Positions 1 through 10,694 of a DNA stretch of 64,000 nt are shown piece after piece (the stretch's first letter is position 1; each line of letters opens with the position of its first letter). Under the pieces are notes generated by a model. The model did not search any database and was not told the DNA's origin. It worked only from the letters and a program-made list of their open reading frames with translations. Origin of the DNA: Neoscytalidium dimidiatum (taxonomy: Eukaryota > Ascomycota > Dothideomycetes > Botryosphaeriales > Botryosphaeriaceae); the NCBI GenBank assembly GCA_037367355.1, contig CM074695.1, positions 2,852,001 through 2,916,000 on the forward strand, written 5' to 3'. Position numbers and translations under genes: made by a program.

Positions 1-314
1 AGCTATCAGCTCCGGCACAAGTTCATAGCGGGGTCCTCGCTAAGCTCGCGTGAATACCCAACCGAGGCCGCTAGCTGCCTCCCGTATCTCTGCTCCACCT
101 GCATACTTTAGCCCCCAGTACCCTGGTCGCAGGATTTTGGCTCTGGATTCAGCACCTACCAGCAGCAGCCGTTGGCAACCGTTGAGTTCTTGCTTGAGCC
201 GCTCGGATACGTACCAACATGTGAAGCTGTATCTTTCCCAACCTTACTCTCTCTGCATCACTCGTACGATTTTCCGGTCGACAACGAGCTCCCAAACCTC
301 ACTCCCGTCCCAAA
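1..314. other. non-coding left edge, 5' region of the monooxygenase gene
   Basis: No convincing coding exon is visible. The stretch probably holds the promoter and 5' UTR of the monooxygenase that starts at 315. Open frames here lack a fungal-type start or overlap the real gene out of frame. Confidence 0.5.
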
Positions 315-1517
315 ATGGACCGCGAACCCGTCCTCATCGTCGGCGCCGGCCTCATCGGCCTGGCCCTCGGCCAAGCGCTGAAGCGCGCTTCCATCCCCTT
401 CCGCATCTTCGAGCGCGACGCCTCGCTCACCACGCGGGGCCAGGGCTGGGCCATCACGCTGTACTGGTCGCTCTCCTTCCTCGACCAGCTCCTCGACGAA
501 GGCGCCATGAAGCGCGTCGAAGCCGTGCAGGTCGACCCGGAAAACGCCGCCAACGACCAGGGCAGCATCCTCTTCCTCGACCTGCGCGACTGCTCCGCCA
601 GGTTTAAGATCCAGCCGAGCCGGCGCTGGCGCGTGAACCGGGAGCGGATGCGGGCCGCGCTGTTCGAAGGGCTGGAAGAGCACGTGCGCTGGGGCCGCCG
701 CGTCGTCGACGTCAGGCCCGGCCCGGTGCTGGTGTTCGAGGACGGGTCGACGGCGGCGGGGCGCGTCGTGGTTGGCGTGGACGGGGCGAAGTCGACGATC
801 AGGGAGTTCCTCGTCCCGGAGACGTATCGCAACGTGCAGCTGCCGATCCGCTTCACGGGCGTCGGCGTCGATATGACTCCCGAGCAGATCAAGCCGTTAA
901 GGGATCTCGATCCGCTGCTCTTCCAGGGCCTGCATCCGGAGTCGAAGACGTATATGTGGTACTCGACGCTGGAGACTCCGGCTGTGAACGGTACGAAGGG
1001 CACAGAGAAAGAGAGGTATCGTGCCCAGTTGAACATGTCTTGGCCCGTCGAAAAACCCGAAGACGAAGTCGCAGGAACAGATGCCGGTCGGCTGGAGTTC
1101 ATGAAGAAAAGAGCTCGGAATTTTGACTCGAGGTTGAGACGGGTATGGCAGGACATCCCTGAAGGAACTGAGGTCACCGAAGTCAAACTCGCAGACTGGG
1201 AGTGTCTCGATTGGGATAACAGAGAAGGTCAAGTCACCTTGACCGGGGATGCGGCCCATGCAATGACGATGTACAGGGGAGAAGCTGCAAATCACGGATT
1301 ATTAGATGCAATGCTCCTTGTAAGGGCATTGCGAAAGATTTACAGAGGTGAGGCTGTGCAGAAAGAGGCAATCGACGAGTATGAAAGGGAGATGAGAAAG
1401 AGGACAGCGCCAGCGGTCTTGATGAGTCGACAGGCTTGCTACGACGCTCATGCGTGGGAGAACTTGACAGAGGACTGCGCAATCTTGAAAAGGCGAAACA
1501 TCGAAATCCCCCAGTAG
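315..1517 (+). CDS. FAD-dependent monooxygenase (PHBH/salicylate hydroxylase-like)
   Basis: A single-exon gene of 400 codons encodes a class A flavoprotein monooxygenase. The N-terminal Rossmann dinucleotide motif VGAGLIGLALG (about residues 9-19) binds the ADP part of FAD. The second FAD motif GDAAHAMTM, followed by a DAMLL helix, lies near residue 310. Enzymes of this fold hydroxylate aromatic or polyketide-type substrates using NAD(P)H and O2; the substrate cannot be read from sequence. The length is typical of the family and no membrane segment is evident. The start is the first ATG in a CAAAATGG context. Codon usage is mosaic: up to about base 960 almost every codon ends in G or C, while the last third uses many A/T-ending codons. 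No backbone biosynthetic gene is adjacent, so there is no sign of a metabolite cluster. Confidence 0.85.
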   Translation: MDREPVLIVGAGLIGLALGQALKRASIPFRIFERDASLTTRGQGWAITLYWSLSFLDQLLDEGAMKRVEAVQVDPENAANDQGSILFLDLRDCSARFKIQPSRRWRVNRERMRAALFEGLEEHVRWGRRVVDVRPGPVLVFEDGSTAAGRVVVGVDGAKSTIREFLVPETYRNVQLPIRFTGVGVDMTPEQIKPLRDLDPLLFQGLHPESKTYMWYSTLETPAVNGTKGTEKERYRAQLNMSWPVEKPEDEVAGTDAGRLEFMKKRARNFDSRLRRVWQDIPEGTEVTEVKLADWECLDWDNREGQVTLTGDAAHAMTMYRGEAANHGLLDAMLLVRALRKIYRGEAVQKEAIDEYEREMRKRTAPAVLMSRQACYDAHAWENLTEDCAILKRRNIEIPQ

Positions 1518-1672
1518 AAAGTGCATGGCTCGTTCACAGATACTACGATGCAACCTACTGTCGTTCTCGTGAGAGATGTTCCTTGCAGTTCAGGTCAGTC
1601 TACATCCAAATTGGACCCCAAATAATGCTCCCAGGCTCTCTCGTAGCAGATCTGCGAGGCCATCTTGAGACT

Positions 1673-4024
1673 CTACTCCCCCTTAAGTTCCTTCTTCGCT
1701 TGGCCATCTTCGTGCGTTTTGAGCATTTCCTCGATCTTTTTGTACGGCCAGCCTAGAGAAAGTGGTTAGAAAGATCATAGTATATCAATGCAGGTTATAT
1801 GGGACATACTGAAGACCGGGTACAAGAACGGGCGTAGATCGAATCTGTGCGCGTCATCCATTAGTGAATGTAGAATATAATCGCGAAGCAATTGACTTAC
1901 CTGTTATCATCAGGGGAGTACGCTTCGGCATGGTATGCAGGAGTGATGGTGGTCATCTTATGCCGGTTGATCGCATAGAACCAATAGAACCTCCGCACCT
2001 TTTCATACACCTGCCTCGGACTCATGCGGTCACTCCAGTCGTGCAACAACCTCTCGAACATGCCGTACGGCCCGAGTTTGTGGACCTTGCGCAGCCTTCC
2101 AAAAACGGACAGTTCATCGTAAGTCATCCCCATATCAGCCTCATCTGACTGTACGTAGTCCTTGGTGATCGGCTCAAGCTCAGCAGTAGGAGTGGCATTG
2201 ATGAAATCTTCCAGAATCGGAAGATCGAATTCCTTGCCCGCCCATCTTATGAACGCCTTAAGGTCCGTCTTTGAAATCCCCCCAATGGGGTTGATGTCAG
2301 CGCTGCTACAGTCGTATTTCGTCAGGTATCCCCTCAGAGACTCGTCCACATTGGCTGAACCAAGGACAAGCAGGCTTCCAGACGTCTTGCGGCCACGGAC
2401 TACAGGGAGCAGTTGAGCAAAGAGATAAGCAATAACCATGCGAATCCTAGCCTGAATGTTCTGTAAGGCCAGGTTTTCAGTGTTGCTACCTCCATGAACT
2501 CTGAAATTAGGCACAAAACCAGTCACGGTGGTAAAGAGGGTTTTCAAAGCCGTAGCCACGCTGTCAATATTCAGATCCGTATGGTAGGCACCAATGTCCC
2601 TAGCAAGGTCCTTGGCACGATTGCGGGTTTCTGCGGATGAGTTTTCGCTACCCATGTAGCAAGTGTGGAAGATGCGGCCGCAGAATTCCTGAGGTGTTGA
2701 CGGAACCCAAGTCGATCCTTCGGCTTCTCCACATACCGCGCGAACGTCACGAATCACTTGCTCGTCACCTCTCTTGATGGCATCGAGAACAAGTCTGCAC
2801 ATGGAGAAGACGATAACTGAAGTGGCGCAGGAATCAATGCCACCAGAGAGCGGAATAAGGAATCCAGCCTGCCGACTTCTGCGCACGTAATCCCATAGCC
2901 AACATGCAGGTCCATAAGCAATTTCAGCCTCTGGGACATGAATAAAGGGAGCGAAAGGCTTTGTTGGTCCAAGCTTGGGATCCAATATACCTCCCTCGAT
3001 AGACAGACTGGAGTCAACCTCGATGCGCTGATACGCAGGAGCTTGCACGGCCTGGAGACCACGACTCGGAGCACAGCGGAAGGCTCTCACTTCCTCCAGG
3101 TCGACTGTGGCAGTGATAACTTCCACATCATTCAAGCTGAACTGAGATGCCTGAGCCACGATCTCACCGTTGATAATGATCATGGCAGATCCGTCGTAGT
3201 AAAGGCGATCGCCATCGCATCCCTGTTGGTTAGAGTACAAGTAAATGCCACCAGACTTGCGTGTTGCCTCAAGAATGAGAGAGATACGGGTGTTTAGCTT
3301 TCGCAGCTCGTGGTGGCTACCAGACGAGTTTGTGAAGATTTCCACGCCGTTCAGACCCATGGTTGAGTGTGGAGCATTAGGAGTGAAGAGCTCTTCGCAG
3401 GTCTCAGCGCCGAAACATGTGTCCCTAGTCGAGATGACGGCATCACCTATAGGCACCTTGACCTTTCCGACGATGTTTTGAATGATCCTCGGTAGGTAGT
3501 ACTCCTCTACGTGGCAAGGTCTGCTCCAAGGCGTGAAGTAGCGCATCTCGCGGTAATTTCCATCGTTTGCGAGCCATAGCTTCGGCCTGATGAGTAGAAT
3601 CTGGCCGTTGAAGCATAGGATGCGAGCATTGTAGCGCACATTGCGATGCATGACAGGGGCTCCAATGTCAAGGAGGATATCGTAGCATGACTTATCAGAC
3701 AGAATCTTAGCGATCATCTCCCATGAGTGCAGGAAGATGTCGGATTCAAGAAAGTGGTCGAGGCAGCCATAGCCTGCACAATCGTCAGGCGAAATGAAGC
3801 AAAGGCCTGAGATGAAGCTGCATACCGGTTATTTCAAGCTCTGGACCGACGCGAAGGGACGCACCGGCAGCCTTGGCTTGCCGGATGGATTCCAGGATCC
3901 TTTCCAAATTGCCCTCGAAGTCAAGGGCCCATTGGTTGAGCTAGCAGACCTCTATCAGCAGGGGAACACAACGGATTGCGATAGCTCGTACCTGGCATGT
4001 CGCCAAAGTTGTCAAATGGCCCAT
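1673..4024 (-). CDS. QNS1: glutamine-dependent NAD+ synthetase
   Basis: This enzyme catalyses the last step of NAD+ synthesis, ATP-dependent amidation of deamido-NAD with glutamine as nitrogen donor. The model has five exons: 4024-3992, 3940-3826, 3773-1901, 1844-1810 and 1752-1673, giving 711 aa. The N-terminal nitrilase-type glutaminase domain shows the Glu region ([15 protein letters not shown]) and the Cys nucleophile region ([10 protein letters not shown]). The C-terminal synthetase domain carries the P-loop [13 protein letters not shown] and the [15 protein letters not shown] segment. The open frame runs to a stop just past SPDDNR, but that point is a perfect AG|GTAAGT donor. Two short exons follow and restore the conserved ending (FDLRPFLYP, then WPYKKIEEM). 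The first exon is only 33 nt ([11 protein letters not shown]). Length and domain order are normal for eukaryotic NAD synthetases. It is divergent from the next gene. Confidence 0.95.
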
Positions 4025-4673
4025 GGTCGATTACTTTGCTCGAAGTGCAGTCGAATAGTAATGCTTGGGGGACGGGCTAAGAGTGGTCTATCCTATCGTT
4101 TGATTAGGATTTGAGGAGCACAATGAAAAAGAGGCTTGCTTGGCGGCGTGGAAGTACAAAGATGGGGCTCGTGGGCTTGAGTGGAGGTGATATCAAGCTG
4201 ACGCCGATCTCGCCCACTCCGGGCAGCGTGTTTTTTTAAGGTTCCGGTGCGATGGATGCGGATGGCATGCACTGGACAGCGGGGATAGCCATGCATTGAG
4301 CTAGGCGATGATTGACATGAGGGTGACGGGCAATGGGTGCAGCTCGCACTCACCGAGTCCAAGCGATTGACGACGCAACTGGAGCGATTTGCGAGCGTTG
4401 GAGTGCGACGTTGCGCAGCACGAGGGCGCGTGGGCGGTTGGTTTGAGAGCAGGCAGTGGGGCACGGCAGCAGCCCAACGTCATCTGGACCTTGACCTTTC
4501 CCGCACTGACCCAAGCCGCTGAGGAAGCTTCCTAGCAGCCCGCGCCCGTCGTCGACGCTCACCCGCTGCATCGACGTCTCACGCCCCGCGATGCGCCATC
4601 AGGCCCAGCGCAGCCTACCGACGACCGCCAATCCGCCTCGCCCAAGGTAGCTGTTCCCGCTGCCGCTGAAGCC
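4025..4673. promoter_or_regulatory. shared head-to-head promoter region QNS1 / DUF155 gene
   Basis: This 649-bp gap separates two divergent start codons, so it must contain both promoters. I see no clear TATA box and no credible coding exon. Small open frames on both strands have no similarity I recognise. Confidence 0.5.
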
Positions 4674-6273
4674 ATGGCCTCCAACGCTGCCGCCTCCGAG
4701 TCGTCACCGCTGTTACCCTCCAAGCCGCCCGCGAAGCCTCAACGAAGCGTTACCTTCAATCCGAATGTTTCCACCAGTAGCCCTTCCAATTCCTCGCCAT
4801 TACGGCCCTCCACCCACTTGCCCATCTCGCCCGTTGGCCAGAAGCAGAATGGCGGTCAGCCGATGCTGTCTGCGCTGAACAGCAAATTGCGTCGCCGAAA
4901 CAGTCAGGGTGCTCCTCTGATCCCGTCTTCCCTCGCCGCCCCCAAGATCGGTCCCCAGCGAACCACAAGAAACGTCCAGAAGTTGAAGCTTCTGCCCAAT
5001 CCTGAGCAAGCCGAGGACGACCTCGACGAGGAGAGCGGCCGCGATGTATACGCCCAGCTTACTCGGATCAAAGAGCCGACCGCGCGTCGTGATGCTGCTC
5101 GCTTAGGAAAGGCGGATCGTGAGAGGCTGCCAAGAGTCACAGCCTACTGCACTGCCAGCTCCTACCGGATGGACGAACTGATGAGGTATCTCAAGGGCAA
5201 GGCAAAGACCAGGGGTGCTGTTCCCAAGTTGTACGACGAATGCATCTACACGCCTTACGATTACAATTACGGGAAGAAGGCTGCGGAACCAGACGAACGG
5301 CAGGAATCAGAGGGCCAGGTTGGCTTGCCGGAAAGGAGACATTCGGACAGCGCAGTCGAAATTGTTGGCAACGCCGAGCAGCGACGGGGCGACTTGATCG
5401 ATCTTCACTCAGGTGGTGGGGATGGCCCATCCGACAATGCAGAGAGCTCCCTGCAAACTGAAAGCGACGACATTATTGACGTACAGAGTTCGCGACGAGA
5501 CACGTCAGATTTTGATACCCACGTGCACACTCCGGAAGTATTCTTATTCAACTACGGCACGGTCGTGATTTGGGGCATGACCCTATTGCAAGAACAACGA
5601 TTCTTAAGGGAAATCGCGAAATTCGAGAACGAAAAGCTCGGCAAGGATGATGTTCAGACCGAGGACTTCAACTTTTACTATACACACGAATACCAGGCTC
5701 GAATATACAACGACTTCATCAGCCTGCGCGACAAGAAGAATTATATGACCAAGCTTGCCATCAGTCATGCATTAGCACAAAGCGTCAAGGTGAGTAACGT
5801 ATCTTGGCTTACAGTCTTCAACTAGCTCACACTGGGCCCACTAGACCTCTCTCTACGAAGACCTTGTAGACAACACGATCGAGACTACCAAGGATATTCC
5901 CTCTCAAATTGCCATGACTGGCAAGGTTAATCTCTCCCGCCGCGAGATCAACATGCAGATCGGAGAGCTCTTCATTCTCAGGATCAACATCCATCTCCAA
6001 GGCTCAGTGTTAGACTCGCCAGAGCTCATGTGGGCCGAACCACAGCTTGAACCTATCTATCAGGCTGTGCGGTCGTACCTGGAAATGGATCAGCGCGTCA
6101 GCTTGCTGACGGAGCGCCTTGACGTCATTGCTGACCTCCTCGCTGTTCTGAAAGATCAGCTCACAGTGACGCACTCGGAGTTGCTCGAATGGGTTGTCAT
6201 TGTTTTGATCGCAGCTGAGATTTTGGTCGCCGCGGTGAATATAGTGGTAGACCTTTACGCGGGTGTTGATTGA
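4674..6273 (+). CDS. DUF155 / Rmd1-RMND1 family protein
   Basis: Two exons (4674-5789 and 5845-6273, with a 55-nt intron) give 514 aa. The first ~160 residues are Ser/Pro/Lys-rich and look disordered. The DUF155 domain follows: YTPYDYNYG, then FLFNYGTVVIWGMTLLQEQ, NFYYTHEYQARIYNDFISL, and, after the intron, TSLYEDLVDNTI and a helical C-terminal half. A hydrophobic helix (about residues 485-508, WVVIVLIAAEILVAAVNIVV) anchors the C-terminus, as in other family members. Yeast members are Rmd1, Rmd8 and the mitochondrial Mrx10, and the human one is RMND1. Known roles are in meiotic division and mitochondrial translation support. Which yeast paralogue this matches cannot be decided by eye. An acidic insertion (about residues 205-285) separates the two blocks. 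Confidence 0.85.
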
Positions 6274-7062
6274 GGCATCAGAACTAACGTCGCTACTCCC
6301 TGTACATTTCCCTGTTTTTGAACTGTCCAAGCCAGGGTCGTTAAGGCGTATTGGTGTTAGACACGATCGCATACGTCTTGGGCGCTTTCGCTGGTTACGA
6401 TAGGTACATATGATCACGAGCCGGGTTTGGCCTGTTTCCTCTTTTCCTTTTTCATTGGGCTCTTCGAAGCCAGTCGTGCCTGCTATTCTATGACTGCAGT
6501 CTTTGACATGAGTTGTGATAGAATAGAGACGGTTGATATGCTGGCGCCATGTCAATTGTGAAACTACCAAGCTGTCCGGTCTCCGCATTCCACTAGGCGT
6601 GCCGCGGGGATGGTAGGCTCCCAGACCCAGCACACGCAGAGGCTCCAGCAGCAACTAGATCGTTTCAAGCCAGGATTTGAAACGATGCCTGAGCATAACT
6701 GGCTGAACCCAGGAATTAACCTTGATGCTAATAGGTTCATCGGGCGTAAATCGTAAGAGTGAGGTTGCTTTTAGCATGCCAAGTGGGTGGGGCGCGGCAG
6801 GAGCGGCGGCGTTCGCGGACCCCCGGTCGCCTTTTTTCGCGCGGAGGAGGCAAAGGCACAGGGCAGAGAGCTCAAGTCACCTTCGCAGCTTGCTTGCCTG
6901 CCGCCTCTCTCAGCCAGCCCGTTTCAACAACCCACCACCAAACAACAACACACTGCTCACTTTCCCACTTCTTCCCGCCCCCGCCGCCCGATTCCCCTCG
7001 ATACCATCATTCGATCTACATAGCATCTTCACGGTCGCTCGACGCCGCACAGCGCAGCAATC
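6274..7062. other. intergenic region between the DUF155 gene and ISY1
   Basis: Both neighbours are on the plus strand, so this holds a 3' UTR and then the ISY1 promoter and leader. It contains a perfect inverted repeat at 6659-6686 and CT-rich leader sequence from about 6890. No coding exon is supported. Confidence 0.5.
6659..6686. repeat. perfect inverted repeat, 10-bp arms with 8-nt loop
   Basis: The left arm ATCGTTTCAA (6659-6668) is exactly complementary to the right arm TTGAAACGAT (6677-6686), with an 8-nt spacer. It lies about 385 nt past the DUF155 stop and 377 nt before the ISY1 start. It could form an RNA hairpin or bind a dimeric regulator; its function is unknown. Confidence 0.7.
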
Positions 7063-8146
7063 ATGGTACGTCCAACCCGCATTTTCTTTCACAGCCCTAC
7101 GCGCAACACGCGCGGCCGCCGTATTCCCCACCACCACCACCACCACCACCACCACCACTACCTCCAGCGCCCACGTTCCCCCCCTCTCCTCCCTCCACGA
7201 GCCCTCTTTGCCATCTCACTAACAATGTCTCCCCCTCTCCCCCCCACCAGGCCCGCAACTCCGAAAAGGCGCAATCGATGCTGTTCCGCTTCCGGGCGGC
7301 GCAGGCGGCGGACCTGGGCATCCTGGACATCTCGCGCACGCGGCGGCCGAAGCTGATCACGTCGATCGACTCGATCCCGACGTGCGAGAAGTGGCGCGGG
7401 CAGGTGCTCAAGGAGATCTCGCGCAAGGTGTCGCGCATCCAGGACGAGAGCCTCAGCGACTACCAGATCCGCGACCTCAACGACGAGATCAACAAGCTCA
7501 TGCGCGAGAAGCACATGTGGGAGGTGCAGATCAGGAACCTGGGCGGCCCGAACTACATGAGGGGCGGTCGCATGGTGGATGAGGAAGGGAGGGAGATTCC
7601 CGGCGGTGGGAAGGGGTATAGGTACGTTTGTTTGTTTTGTTATTTATTCTCCCCCCCGCTCATGACGTGATGGCGTGTTTGGGAACGCGTGCGCTGCGGG
7701 CGAAACTTGTCGTGCTGACGGGTCGGGTCTGTTTGTACAGGTATTTTGGACGTGCGCGCGAGTTACCGGGCGTCAAGGAGTTGTTTGAGGCGGCGAAAGC
7801 ACCGCCGCAGTCGCAGCAGCACGAGGGGCCGACGCGTGCGGAACTACGTCGTAATGTCGACGCGTCGTATTACGGCTACAACTTGGATGAGGAGGACGGC
7901 TCGCTGCTGGCGTATGAGAAGCAGAAGGAGGAAGAGGCGTACGCGCATCTCATGCAGCAGCCGGATGATCTAGAGGTGAATGCGCCGTCAAAGGGTAGGA
8001 AGGGCCGCCGAGACCAGGATGAATGGGTGGAATTGCCCGGAGATGCGGGAGATGGCGTGGGCTGGGTATTGCCGTCATTGGACGAGGTACAGGAGGAGCT
8101 CGTCGAGAGAAGGCGCCGTAAGCTGCTGGACAAGCTCGGTGGTTAA
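7063..8146 (+). CDS. ISY1: pre-mRNA splicing factor Isy1
   Basis: Isy1 is a component of the NineTeen complex (Prp19-associated) and acts in the spliceosome around the first catalytic step. Three exons (7063-7065, 7251-7621, 7741-8146) give 259 aa. The N-terminal Isy1 signature is clear: [35 protein letters not shown], then [17 protein letters not shown] and [13 protein letters not shown]. The [18 protein letters not shown] segment spans the second intron. The C-terminus is acidic and ends in a coiled-coil-like stretch ([18 protein letters not shown]). Exon 1 consists of the ATG alone, followed directly by a GTACGT donor; the 185-nt intron carries a CCA microsatellite. The alternative start at 7279 would lose the conserved N-terminus, so the split start is preferred. 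Confidence 0.93.
7128..7158 (+). repeat. (CCA)n microsatellite in ISY1 intron 1
   Basis: About ten CCA/CAC units lie inside the first intron of ISY1. The tract is pyrimidine/adenine rich and not coding in the spliced model. It could vary in length between strains. Confidence 0.85.
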
Positions 8147-8642
8147 ACTTGTGCGACTGTGAGGGAAAAGGAAAAAAGAACGGAAATAACAAGCTGGCAT
8201 GAGAGAACGTGCTACCAGGAGTCTGAAAAGGAGCTCAGCATTAAAAGGTACGGGGCATGAGGCACGGCGGATTTCGATGCTAAAAGAAGCTCCATGTAAT
8301 AGTATACCCATGAAGCATTCGATATTAGAGAGCCTGATCCTGGAACAGGAGTTAACTCCTGCAGTCAGTCATTAGCGAGTTGAATGGCATAGGCTCAAAA
8401 GTATACATGTTGCCCGTTCCGATTACTACGTTACACTTGCGATGCATACGAACATCCTCTTAACCCTGTGTCTCTGCTGACTTGTCCGTTACTCTCCTGA
8501 TGAAATGGGTATCAGTCACACCACAAACGCCGGCTTTTACATCCACCCGTTCCCTGCCTGAATGATTTTGTTTTCCACCTTCATAACCCCAAAAAACTCC
8601 GTCGTGACAGCACCGAATACTCTCGTGCAGGAATGCCTCCTC
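8147..8642. other. convergent intergenic region ISY1 / guanylyltransferase
   Basis: This region holds the 3' UTRs of two convergent genes. A 16-nt perfect palindrome is at 8346-8361. No exon is supported. Confidence 0.5.
8346..8361. repeat. 16-nt perfect palindrome
   Basis: CAGGAGTTAACTCCTG is self-complementary along its full length and lies between two convergent genes. It may act in 3'-end formation or be a chance element. Confidence 0.6.
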
Positions 8643-9914
8643 TTACACTTCCGGCCTGATGCGTTTATCCGCAGGTTCGCCATCATGCGTGGTGTTATCC
8701 CCACTCACCGATTCCCTTTTCCGCTTTTCCTCCCTCACCCTGTGAGCTTGCGCCTCCTCGAACCTCCTTCTGGCCTCGCGTTCCGCTTGGCGCTTCTTGA
8801 AAGCGTCGCGGATGCGCTGTTCGTTTCTAATCAGGTCCTCCTTAGACACAGCGTCGTCGATGCTCTCGAGGACCTTGTCGACAGTCGAGATGTGATTCGC
8901 CTCATTTTTATCGTCGCGGAAATGCGGTTTGCCGGCGTCGTCGCGTTTGAAGCGCCAGTTCCCTTGCTGATCCTTGTAGCACTCGATGATGCGCCCATCT
9001 AGCTGCTGATTTATGGATTTGAGTATTTCCCATTCTTCATCGGTCACGTATAACGATGCGAAGACGCGGTAATCGCCCTTGTTGTGGAAGACCATGAGGT
9101 CGAAGTTGGGCTTTGCGTCGTAGTCAGGTTCCGGAGGGCCTGCGCTGTTTCCATTCGCAATGAGCGGCGGGAATTCGCCAAGCCTCAGGCGGAAGTCGAC
9201 CGTGTTCTCATGCGCCGGCTTCCATTTGAGGATCTTCTCGTCGGTGCCGAAGATGTAAGGAGTCTCTTTGCAGGTGAATATGAGGCCGTCGTTCCCGTGT
9301 TTCAGCTCTGGGAGCTTGACGTTGAACATCCAGCTTAGGGCGTATGGGAAAGACATCTCTTTGAAGACGAGCTCGAATGGAAGAAACTTCCGCTCCTCCG
9401 GATGCCTTTTGACGAACAGCTCCTCCCAGGGCTGCATGACTAGTGACTTGAAGTAAGCCAGCCGCTTGTCTAGTTGTCTGTCCGTTTGCGACCTGCCGTC
9501 GAGAGCGAGACAGTCGAAGACCAAGAAGCGCAGTTTCAGGCCGTCGGGCTCCTGATCATAGACTAATTCTCCATCTACAATGGTACCGGTATGAAAGCTC
9601 TGGAAGGTGGGATCGTCGGGGCGGGGGAAGTGGAGATTGGGGACGTAGTAGTAGTCGTTCTTGCGATCGATGAGGTAGTGGATCTCGTTCGGGCCGTCGT
9701 TGGTGAAGTACAGCAAGCAGCGGATGCCGTCCGTCTTCTCGCAAAGGTAGTAGTCATGTTCCATGAGCTCACGCAGGTGTTTGCGCGCAAAGGAAACAGG
9801 CTGGGCGCCAGGGAAGTTGGTGTTCTTGCGGCCTAGGAGCTGCGCGACCTCGGCGCGGAACTGCTCAGCGAGGGACCTTTCGGCCTTAACGCCCGGGATC
9901 TCGGGGATGGGCAT
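8643..9914 (-). CDS. CEG1: mRNA capping enzyme, guanylyltransferase (alpha) subunit
   Basis: This nuclear enzyme transfers GMP from GTP to the 5' diphosphate end of nascent Pol II transcripts. It is a single-exon gene of 423 aa, a normal length for stand-alone fungal guanylyltransferases. Nucleotidyltransferase motifs appear in order: motif I KTDGIR with the GMP-accepting lysine at residue 60, motif III near YLIDRKNDYYY, motif IV GTIVDGELVYD, and motif V HGNDGLIFTCKE with EKILKWKP. The C-terminal OB-fold region ends with WRFKRDD and a charged coiled tail (about residues 355-423) rich in Arg and Glu. There is no triphosphatase domain, as expected in fungi, where that subunit is separate. It is divergent from OMA1. 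Confidence 0.95.
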   Translation of the reverse strand: MPIPEIPGVKAERSLAEQFRAEVAQLLGRKNTNFPGAQPVSFARKHLRELMEHDYYLCEKTDGIRCLLYFTNDGPNEIHYLIDRKNDYYYVPNLHFPRPDDPTFQSFHTGTIVDGELVYDQEPDGLKLRFLVFDCLALDGRSQTDRQLDKRLAYFKSLVMQPWEELFVKRHPEERKFLPFELVFKEMSFPYALSWMFNVKLPELKHGNDGLIFTCKETPYIFGTDEKILKWKPAHENTVDFRLRLGEFPPLIANGNSAGPPEPDYDAKPNFDLMVFHNKGDYRVFASLYVTDEEWEILKSINQQLDGRIIECYKDQQGNWRFKRDDAGKPHFRDDKNEANHISTVDKVLESIDDAVSKEDLIRNEQRIRDAFKKRQAEREARRRFEEAQAHRVREEKRKRESVSGDNTTHDGEPADKRIRPEV

Positions 9915-10694
9915 CGTGGGATGCGCGTCCGGTCAGGGCGCGCTTGCGCGAACGGGGAGTGTCGTGTTTCTCTTGTGACAGCTTGGGTGGATGGTTCCAG
10001 TCAATTGCTCTGGCCCACGTCGACGCGACTGGGAGCCGCAGCCGAACGGGAGCCCGGGCCCACGGACAGCGACACGTGACCGAATGTATTCATTGTTAGG
10101 TAGTTAGGCAACGCCACCGGAAGGCTGCAACCATGATATCGCTTTGTCCTAGAAGCATGCAATGCTACTCTGCTGGAAGCCTGTTGGTGGTTTAGTCATG
10201 TATCGAAAGGAAATGTGACAAACGAGCTTTGAGACGGAAAGAACCTTTATCGGACCTTACTCCGGATGGGTAAAGTGATACCTGTTTTGCCATTCGTGCC
10301 CTTGAGAGTGACGGAAGTATGGAGGTTGCAATGGAGGGAGCTTCACAAATAATTGGGCATCTTCCGAGAGGTGCTGCGACAAGCCACGCCATGTCGCTGG
10401 CAGTTGATGTAGTCGTCCGGACGTATGTGTCATCAGCATCTCTTTGACATTTACATCCGGCCGATTACTTCGACTGTTCACCAAATAGCTGTCTCGATTG
10501 CAACTATGCGGAATTCTGCGGCAACGTAGTCAGACGCCTGCAAGCTTCAGGAAGCATCGACTGACGCACGGACCAGGTGAGCTGCTGACTGATCCACCAA
10601 GGCGACGGTTGCGCAGCATCGTGCTGGGCATTCTAAACCTTCTTTGCTTCGAGACCGACTCGCTCCTACATCTGCCGAACTCTGGCCTGTAGAA
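9915..10694. promoter_or_regulatory. shared head-to-head promoter region CEG1 / OMA1
   Basis: A 780-bp gap lies between two divergent starts. No TATA box or coding exon is convincing. Short open frames here lack recognisable content. Confidence 0.45.

Noticed and set aside
50..1186. Long frames overlapping the FAD monooxygenase on both strands
   Set aside because: Shadows of the very high G/C third-position usage of the real gene.
315..4024. Possible secondary-metabolite cluster around the monooxygenase
   Set aside because: No polyketide synthase, NRPS, terpene synthase or transporter is adjacent; the neighbour is the housekeeping NAD+ synthetase.
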